Below, piece by piece: positions 6,447 to 10,508 of a stretch of DNA of 10,508 nucleotides. The notes beneath the pieces were generated by a model. The model worked only from the letters and a program-made list of their open reading frames with translations, was not told the DNA's origin and searched no databases. Within the stretch, counting starts at the first letter, position 1. Every line of letters starts with the position of its first letter. A program made the position numbers and the translations under genes. This DNA is from Candidatus Woesearchaeota archaeon (GTDB lineage: Archaea > Nanobdellota > Nanobdellia > Woesearchaeales > UBA11576): contig JAHWIS010000147.1 of assembly GCA_019322385.1 (NCBI GenBank), forward strand, positions 1 through 10,508. Direction: 5' to 3'.

Positions 6447-6998
6447 ATGGGAGATGTCGTTCGCATCAAGGATTATATTGAGAATCCTAGACTGGCCAGG
6501 ATTTTCAGTCTCGAGGATCGTATTAGCAAGGCTTTCTATGCTGAAGATCTTGAGAAGATGGTCAGTTTAGGTGTAAAATTGCACAAGCTCGACCCTAATA
6601 ACGCGCTTGCTTTTGCTGCTTTTGCAGTCAGGGAATATCTTGCAGAGAACTATGGAGAGGCTATAGGTTATGCAAGCGCGGCGCTTGAGTTTGATTTTGA
6701 TAACAAGGAGGCATTACTGCTGAAGCTTGACCTTGTGCAGGAGCTTTTTGATGTTAAGGAGTGCTGCCTTGATTACACCAGCGTCGATTATCTCATGATG
6801 CAGGCTTTTGGTGCGCATCCTTCTGATGAGGATATCCTTGAGAGGCTGATCAATGTCTCGATCTCAATATTCAATAACAGGGAGACGGCCAAGTTCTTCT
6901 ATGACAGGGCAATGGGGTTGAATCCTAAGAGATTCAATGCATACCATACTTATCTCCATCCAAAGAATTTCCTTCGTGTGGTTGAGGCTAATCAATGA
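6447..6998 (+). CDS. TPR-like repeat protein, function unknown
   Basis: This 183-residue protein has helical-repeat character but no catalytic motif that I can see. Helix pairs of TPR type are suggested by LEKMVSLGVKLHKLDPNNAL (35-54), by YLAENYGEAIGYASAALEFD (64-83) followed by NKEALLLK, and again near the end by TAKFFYDRAMGLNPKRFNAY (147-166). The family-like signature of a small residue, a Tyr or Ala, and Asp/Asn-Pro at repeat ends is present. Such proteins usually act as protein-binding scaffolds. The ATG at 6447 is chosen because it comes one base after the deoxyhypusine synthase stop and has GGTTGAT just before it; the frame stays open upstream into that gene but has no good start signal. 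The 3' end overlaps tatD as ATGA. No signal peptide or membrane segment is visible, so it is probably cytosolic. Confidence 0.8.
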   Translation: MGDVVRIKDYIENPRLARIFSLEDRISKAFYAEDLEKMVSLGVKLHKLDPNNALAFAAFAVREYLAENYGEAIGYASAALEFDFDNKEALLLKLDLVQELFDVKECCLDYTSVDYLMMQAFGAHPSDEDILERLINVSISIFNNRETAKFFYDRAMGLNPKRFNAYHTYLHPKNFLRVVEANQ

Positions 6999-7759
6999 CA
7001 ATACTCATAGACGTGCATGCGCACCTGGACTGGCCAGATATGCTTAAAGATGTAGACAATATCATCCAGAGGGCTAGGGATGCTGGTGTCAAGGTCGTGA
7101 TAGCGAATGGTGTTGACAGGGAATCCACCCGCAAGGTCATTGAGCTTTCTGAGAAACATGATATTGTCCAGCCTGCTTTAGGGATCTATCCTGTCGACGC
7201 TCTCCAGACAGAGCAGGGAGATGCTTTCAAGGAGACTGACATCGATGCAGAGCTTGACTTCATCCGATCGCAGGACCCTATAGCAATAGGCGAAGTGGGA
7301 TTGGATCTAAAGCATGGCCAGGACCTTGAGCTTCAGCAGGAATTGTTCAGGAAATTGATAGATATAGCTAAAGAAAAAGAGATACCTGTCATTGTGCATT
7401 CAAGGAAAGCAGAAAAAGAATGCATAGATCTGCTCGAGGAGACTGGCTACAAGAAAGTTGTCCTGCACTGCTTCAGCGGCAGGAAGCATCTTGTCAAGCG
7501 CGCTGCTGAACTTGGCTATTACTTCTCTATCCCGACCAATGTCGTGAAGAGCGAGCATTTCCAGGACCTTGTCAAGACAGTCCACATCTCAAAGCTCCTC
7601 ACAGAGACAGACGCACCTTTCCTATCACCATTCCAAGGCAAGACAAACGAGCCTGCATTCGTGATAGAATCCCTGAAGAAGATTGCAGAATTGAAAGGCA
7701 TGACTCTCGAAGACACTGCGAATAATATCTTCATGAATTATCAGAATCTGTTTGAGTGA
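6995..7759 (+). CDS. TatD-family metal-dependent hydrolase (putative DNase)
   Basis: TatD proteins are amidohydrolase-fold, two-metal enzymes, several of them with 3'-5' or AP-site DNase activity. The 254 residues fit the family length of about 250-265. The metal ligands are all in place: the N-terminal HAHLD with H8 and H10, E100 in AIGEVGLD, H135 in VIVHSRKA, H158 in VLHCFSG and D206 in LTETDAPFL. The GKTNEP segment at 215-220 replaces the more usual GKRNEP. GIYPVDA at 63-69 differs from the GIHPH stretch common in bacteria. The start overlaps the TPR-like gene by 4 bases (ATGA), so translation is coupled. The substrate in this organism cannot be told from sequence; the broad DNase description is family knowledge. 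Confidence 0.93.
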   Translation: MTILIDVHAHLDWPDMLKDVDNIIQRARDAGVKVVIANGVDRESTRKVIELSEKHDIVQPALGIYPVDALQTEQGDAFKETDIDAELDFIRSQDPIAIGEVGLDLKHGQDLELQQELFRKLIDIAKEKEIPVIVHSRKAEKECIDLLEETGYKKVVLHCFSGRKHLVKRAAELGYYFSIPTNVVKSEHFQDLVKTVHISKLLTETDAPFLSPFQGKTNEPAFVIESLKKIAELKGMTLEDTANNIFMNYQNLFE

Positions 7760-7763
7760 TAAT

Positions 7764-8954
7764 ATGTTCAAAAAAGAGGAATTAAAGCTTTTGTGGCCTT
7801 TTTATCTGACTGCTCTTGTTCATCCTAGCCTGATTAGCGCATATGCTGTCATATACCTTGTTGGTGTAGGATTGAGCCTGTTCCAGATAGGTATCTTGAT
7901 GATGGTCAATGCAGGTATTCACATTCTCTGCGACATACCTACTGGTGCTGTGGCAGATATATTCGGAAGAAAGGCTTCAGTGATACTAAGCGTGTTTTTT
8001 TCAGGTGTGTTATTCATCCTTATCCCTCTTTCATCTAATTTTTATTATCTGCTGCTCTTGTTTGCTATCTGGGGTGTTACCCAAACCCTTGAGACAGGCG
8101 CAGACCAGGCATGGGTGGTTTCATACCTTAAACACCATAAAAGAGCTGGTTTTATCGAAGAATACTACTCTAAGTTTGCCAGCATTTCCAACATCGGCGG
8201 AGTTGTATGGCCTTTGGCTGCTGCTTTTATCGTCGCGACAATAGGGATTAAGCATGTCTGGACATTCCAGGGTATGTTTACATTGGTTGCAGCTTTGATC
8301 CTTCTCTTTGCAGGTGAACATTTCAAGAGGAAAAAGACGCATATAAAGCAGCTATTCAGCAAGACCCTGAGACAGTCCAAGGAATCAATCAACTACGGTA
8401 TGAAACATCCTGTGATATTGAAGATGATCATTTCGCTGACATTTTTCTGGTTTGTTGCTGCAGGAGCAGGTCTTCTGTGGCAGCCGTATCTGCAGGGGTT
8501 TGACATGCCCTTGGAGTATTTCGGTTTCCTCATGTCATTGGTAGGCATACTTGCGATATTTGCTCCTCTTCTGACGATCAGGATAGCTAAGAAGTTCTCA
8601 AAAAAGAGCAGATACCTTGCTTTGTTGATGTTTATCCAGTTGTTGATATTGTTTGCTGTGTTCTTTGTTGATTCGATGATGCTGGCTGCAATAATTATTG
8701 TGTTGTTGTTCCTTGCAATGGAGTTTGTTGAGCCTGTGGAAGCCCCTCTGTTCCAGAAGTTTCTGCCTGAGAGAAAAAGAGCAACATTAGGGTCATTCAA
8801 GTCGACAACAGGTGTCTTTGCAATGGGTGTAGTTATGCTTTTAGGAGGCCTGGTCGCAGATATTATCGGTTCGAGATATACTCTGGTCTGCCTGGCAGCA
8901 TTCCTTATAATCCCTATAGTGTTTTATTTGAAGATCGGAAAGCATAAGCATTGA
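7764..8954 (+). CDS. Major facilitator superfamily transporter, substrate unknown
   Basis: This 396-residue, strongly hydrophobic protein has about 12 predicted membrane helices. The cytoplasmic loop between helices 2 and 3 carries MFS motif A in the form GAVADIFGRK (61-70). Helix 4 is followed by GADQAWV (112-118). A basic loop (FKRKKTHIKQLF and flanking residues) separates the N- and C-terminal halves, and a motif-A echo (GLVADIIGSR) lies in the second half. The substrate and direction of transport cannot be inferred; drug or small-solute exporters and sugar porters share these features. ATG at 7764 is preceded by GAGTGAT, which overlaps the stop of the TatD gene. An in-frame TTG at 7752 would add 4 residues and overlap tatD, and is less likely. 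The gene ends 2 bases before the radical SAM ATG. Confidence 0.9.
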   Translation: MFKKEELKLLWPFYLTALVHPSLISAYAVIYLVGVGLSLFQIGILMMVNAGIHILCDIPTGAVADIFGRKASVILSVFFSGVLFILIPLSSNFYYLLLLFAIWGVTQTLETGADQAWVVSYLKHHKRAGFIEEYYSKFASISNIGGVVWPLAAAFIVATIGIKHVWTFQGMFTLVAALILLFAGEHFKRKKTHIKQLFSKTLRQSKESINYGMKHPVILKMIISLTFFWFVAAGAGLLWQPYLQGFDMPLEYFGFLMSLVGILAIFAPLLTIRIAKKFSKKSRYLALLMFIQLLILFAVFFVDSMMLAAIIIVLLFLAMEFVEPVEAPLFQKFLPERKRATLGSFKSTTGVFAMGVVMLLGGLVADIIGSRYTLVCLAAFLIIPIVFYLKIGKHKH

Positions 8955-8956
8955 AA

Positions 8957-10108
8957 ATGAAAAAGATAGCAAAAACACCATTTTATTCTTGGAAAATAGG
9001 CAATCTCCCCAAAGGCTGCCAACACTGTGTCAAGGGAGAGAAGCTCGTCTTGTTTGTCACAGGCATCTGTCCGAGGAATTGTTCTTATTGTCCTATCTCT
9101 GACAAGAAGCATCAGCATGATGTGACTTATGCGAATGAATGGCCGACAGCAAAGATTTCTGAGATCATCGAGGAGGCTCAGCTGTGCAAATCAAAAGGCG
9201 CTGGCTTTACTGGCGGCGACCCTCTTGTCAAGCTTGAGCGCACAGTGAAATACATCAAGGCACTGAAGAAAGCATTCGGAAAAGGTTTCCACATCCATCT
9301 CTACACCTCTTTTGACCTTGCAGATGAGAAACGACTCAAGAAACTGCGCGACGCAGGCCTTGATGAGATACGATTCCATCCAAATATCGACGATGACACG
9401 CTCTGGCACCGAATCGATATCGTTAGGAAGTTCAAGTGGGACATCGGTGTCGAGATCCCCTGCATCCCAGGCAAGAAAGTAAAGACAATGAAATTAATGG
9501 ATTTCTTCAACAAGAAGATCAAGTTCCTGAACATAAACGAGCTCGAAGTGTCTGACGCCAAGGCAAACAAGCTCTCTGAGCAAGGCATGAGGACCAAGGA
9601 CAGGCTATCCTATGGCGTCAAGGGCTCAGAATCTCTTGCCAAATATTTTCTTCGCGAAGCGCAGAAAAAGAAATTTTCCTATAATATCCATTATTGTACA
9701 GCAAAATTAAAAGATAAAATCCAATTAGCCAGACGTATCCAACGCAGGGCAAAGAGCGTGAAGCAATACTTTGACATCCTAAACAATGACGGAACCCTCA
9801 CAAGAGGCGTCATCTATCTTCCATACCTTGCTCCATCATTTGATTACGCAAAAAAGCTTGAAAAATTGACAATAAAGCAGAAGCAGTTCACTCTAAATAA
9901 GCTCAACACTGCGATAAAGCACCTGATGCGTGAGTTTGAAGTCCCACAGAAACTCCTTATGATAGACAAACGCCGCATGCGCATCCTCACAAACCCAGGC
10001 GTTGTCCAACACCTGGAAAAGCAGATCAAGACAATGCACCTCAAACCCGCAATCATCACAGAATACCCTACCTGGGATGCGATGACAGTGGAGTTGGACT
10101 GGCTCTAA
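8957..10108 (+). CDS. Archaeal radical SAM protein, COG2108-like (related to pyruvate formate-lyase activating enzyme)
   Basis: This 383-residue protein carries the radical SAM cluster-binding motif CPRNCSYC, with C38, C42 and C45, and a GGDPL motif at 86-90 in place of the usual GGE for SAM binding. The N-terminal stretch WKIGNLPKGCQHCVKGEKLVLF, with extra cysteines C21 and C24, precedes the motif, as I recall for the archaeal COG2108 group. Further downstream are GVEIPCIPG (164-172), with C169, and HYCTAKLKD (245-253), with C247. These may hold an auxiliary iron-sulfur cluster. The reaction and substrate are unknown. The C-terminal 100 residues are basic and may contact nucleic acid or a partner; this is speculative. 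The ATG at 8957 lies 2 bases after the MFS stop; an in-frame TTG at 8951 would overlap that gene and is less likely. Confidence 0.9.
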   Translation: MKKIAKTPFYSWKIGNLPKGCQHCVKGEKLVLFVTGICPRNCSYCPISDKKHQHDVTYANEWPTAKISEIIEEAQLCKSKGAGFTGGDPLVKLERTVKYIKALKKAFGKGFHIHLYTSFDLADEKRLKKLRDAGLDEIRFHPNIDDDTLWHRIDIVRKFKWDIGVEIPCIPGKKVKTMKLMDFFNKKIKFLNINELEVSDAKANKLSEQGMRTKDRLSYGVKGSESLAKYFLREAQKKKFSYNIHYCTAKLKDKIQLARRIQRRAKSVKQYFDILNNDGTLTRGVIYLPYLAPSFDYAKKLEKLTIKQKQFTLNKLNTAIKHLMREFEVPQKLLMIDKRRMRILTNPGVVQHLEKQIKTMHLKPAIITEYPTWDAMTVELDWL

Positions 10109-10114
10109 GTGCAA

Positions 10115-10129
10115 ATATTTATTAATAAA
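10115..10129 (+). promoter_or_regulatory. Promoter-like TATA element of the last gene
   Basis: The sequence ATATTTATTAATAAA includes the 12-base perfect palindrome TTTATTAATAAA (10118-10129). Counting about 25 bases from its centre puts transcription initiation near the ATG at 10151. No GGTG-like Shine-Dalgarno lies between, so the message is probably leaderless or has only a few leader bases. It separates this gene from the tightly packed upstream cluster. Confidence 0.5.
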
Positions 10130-10150
10130 AACACCCCTTTCACCCATAAT

Positions 10151-10508
10151 ATGTTCAAAAAGAGGTCTAAGAAAGCACTGTCGCATGTAGATTGGGCGAT
10201 GTCGCTGGCTATATTCCTTCTCTATCTTGCATGGTTTTTCATATTTGTGAATCCTTTGTTCACGCCTTCTGAGAACATCGATGTCCTGCTTGACATACTG
10301 CAGGATGGTGTTGAGGACAACCTTTACCAGGATATTGAACGTGTGAAGGTGTTTGCCCCTGGCGATATCACTGGTGAGTATGAGCCTATCATAATACCTT
10401 ATGATTACGATTGGTCAGAGTCAAGGATAGCGCTCTCTGCTGATTATTTTGTGATAGACCAGGAGAAGATGTTCTTCCTTGGCAATCTCTCAGCCACAAA
10501 CCAGTTCC
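10151..10508 (+). CDS. Membrane-anchored protein of unknown function, N-terminal part (runs off right edge)
   Basis: The visible 119 codons are open to the window end. Residues 1-9 are basic (MFKKRSKKA), followed by SHVDWAMSLAIFLLYLAWFFIFV (11-33), a single hydrophobic helix, so the protein is probably anchored with its N-terminus inside and the rest outside. The region after it (NPLFTPSENIDVLLDILQDG and onward) is acidic with alternating hydrophobic residues, suggesting a soluble beta-rich extracellular domain. Similar N-terminal anchors occur in uncharacterised proteins of DPANN archaea, from memory. I see no lipobox and no catalytic motif. A class III (pilin-like) signal is possible but not convincing. 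It has its own promoter-like element and starts 42 bases after the radical SAM stop. Confidence 0.75.
   Translation, partial: MFKKRSKKALSHVDWAMSLAIFLLYLAWFFIFVNPLFTPSENIDVLLDILQDGVEDNLYQDIERVKVFAPGDITGEYEPIIIPYDYDWSESRIALSADYFVIDQEKMFFLGNLSATNQF

Noticed and set aside
1..10508. Defence system, CRISPR array, mobile element or RNA gene
   Set aside because: No direct-repeat array, transposase, integrase, terminal repeats, tRNA-like cloverleaf or rRNA segment could be seen; TatD and radical SAM genes here are housekeeping-type neighbours and not defence modules.

Overview
The window looks archaeal. It has the archaea-specific tRNA-dependent amidotransferase genes gatD and gatE, a two-ring CDC48/VAT-type AAA+ ATPase, deoxyhypusine synthase, an archaeal UPF0248/MJ1316-type protein and a COG2108-type radical SAM protein. 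Start sites carry GGTGAT- or GGTGGT-like Shine-Dalgarno sequences, and there are TATA-like promoter elements. The very compact layout, the N-terminal anchor of the last gene and the SecB-like small protein would suit a DPANN lineage (Woesearchaeota/Pacearchaeota-like), but that placement is inference from pattern memory.

Layout. Two tight gene clusters run apart from one shared intergenic region (about 5304-5506). To the left, on the minus strand, the order of transcription is: a SecB-like small protein, the CDC48 ATPase, a small lipoprotein, gatD, a UPF0248/MJ1316 protein, and gatE, which runs off the left edge. Gaps are 1-9 bases or the genes overlap, so this is probably one operon combining protein quality control with Gln-tRNA(Gln) synthesis. 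To the right, on the plus strand, are deoxyhypusine synthase, a TPR-like protein, a TatD-family metal-dependent hydrolase, an MFS transporter and a radical SAM protein. These are also nearly contiguous (ATGA overlap or gaps of 1-4 bases). A separate gene with its own promoter-like element begins at 10151 and runs off the right edge; it encodes a membrane-anchored protein with most of its visible part outside the N-terminal helix.

How the genes fit together. GatD releases ammonia from glutamine, and GatE uses it to convert Glu-tRNA(Gln) to Gln-tRNA(Gln). Deoxyhypusine synthase modifies aIF5A, so both clusters carry a translation-linked function. CDC48 unfolds proteins, and the SecB-like protein ahead of it may be a holdase chaperone.

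I see no RNA genes, CRISPR array, insertion sequence, integrase or defence system. The only gene-free stretch of note is the roughly 200-base divergent promoter region. It contains an imperfect 33-base inverted repeat just upstream of deoxyhypusine synthase, the most interesting non-coding signal here. Other points worth a second look are the SecB-like protein, the MJ1316 protein wedged between gatD and gatE, the extra cysteines of the radical SAM protein, and the lipoprotein inside a cytosolic operon.
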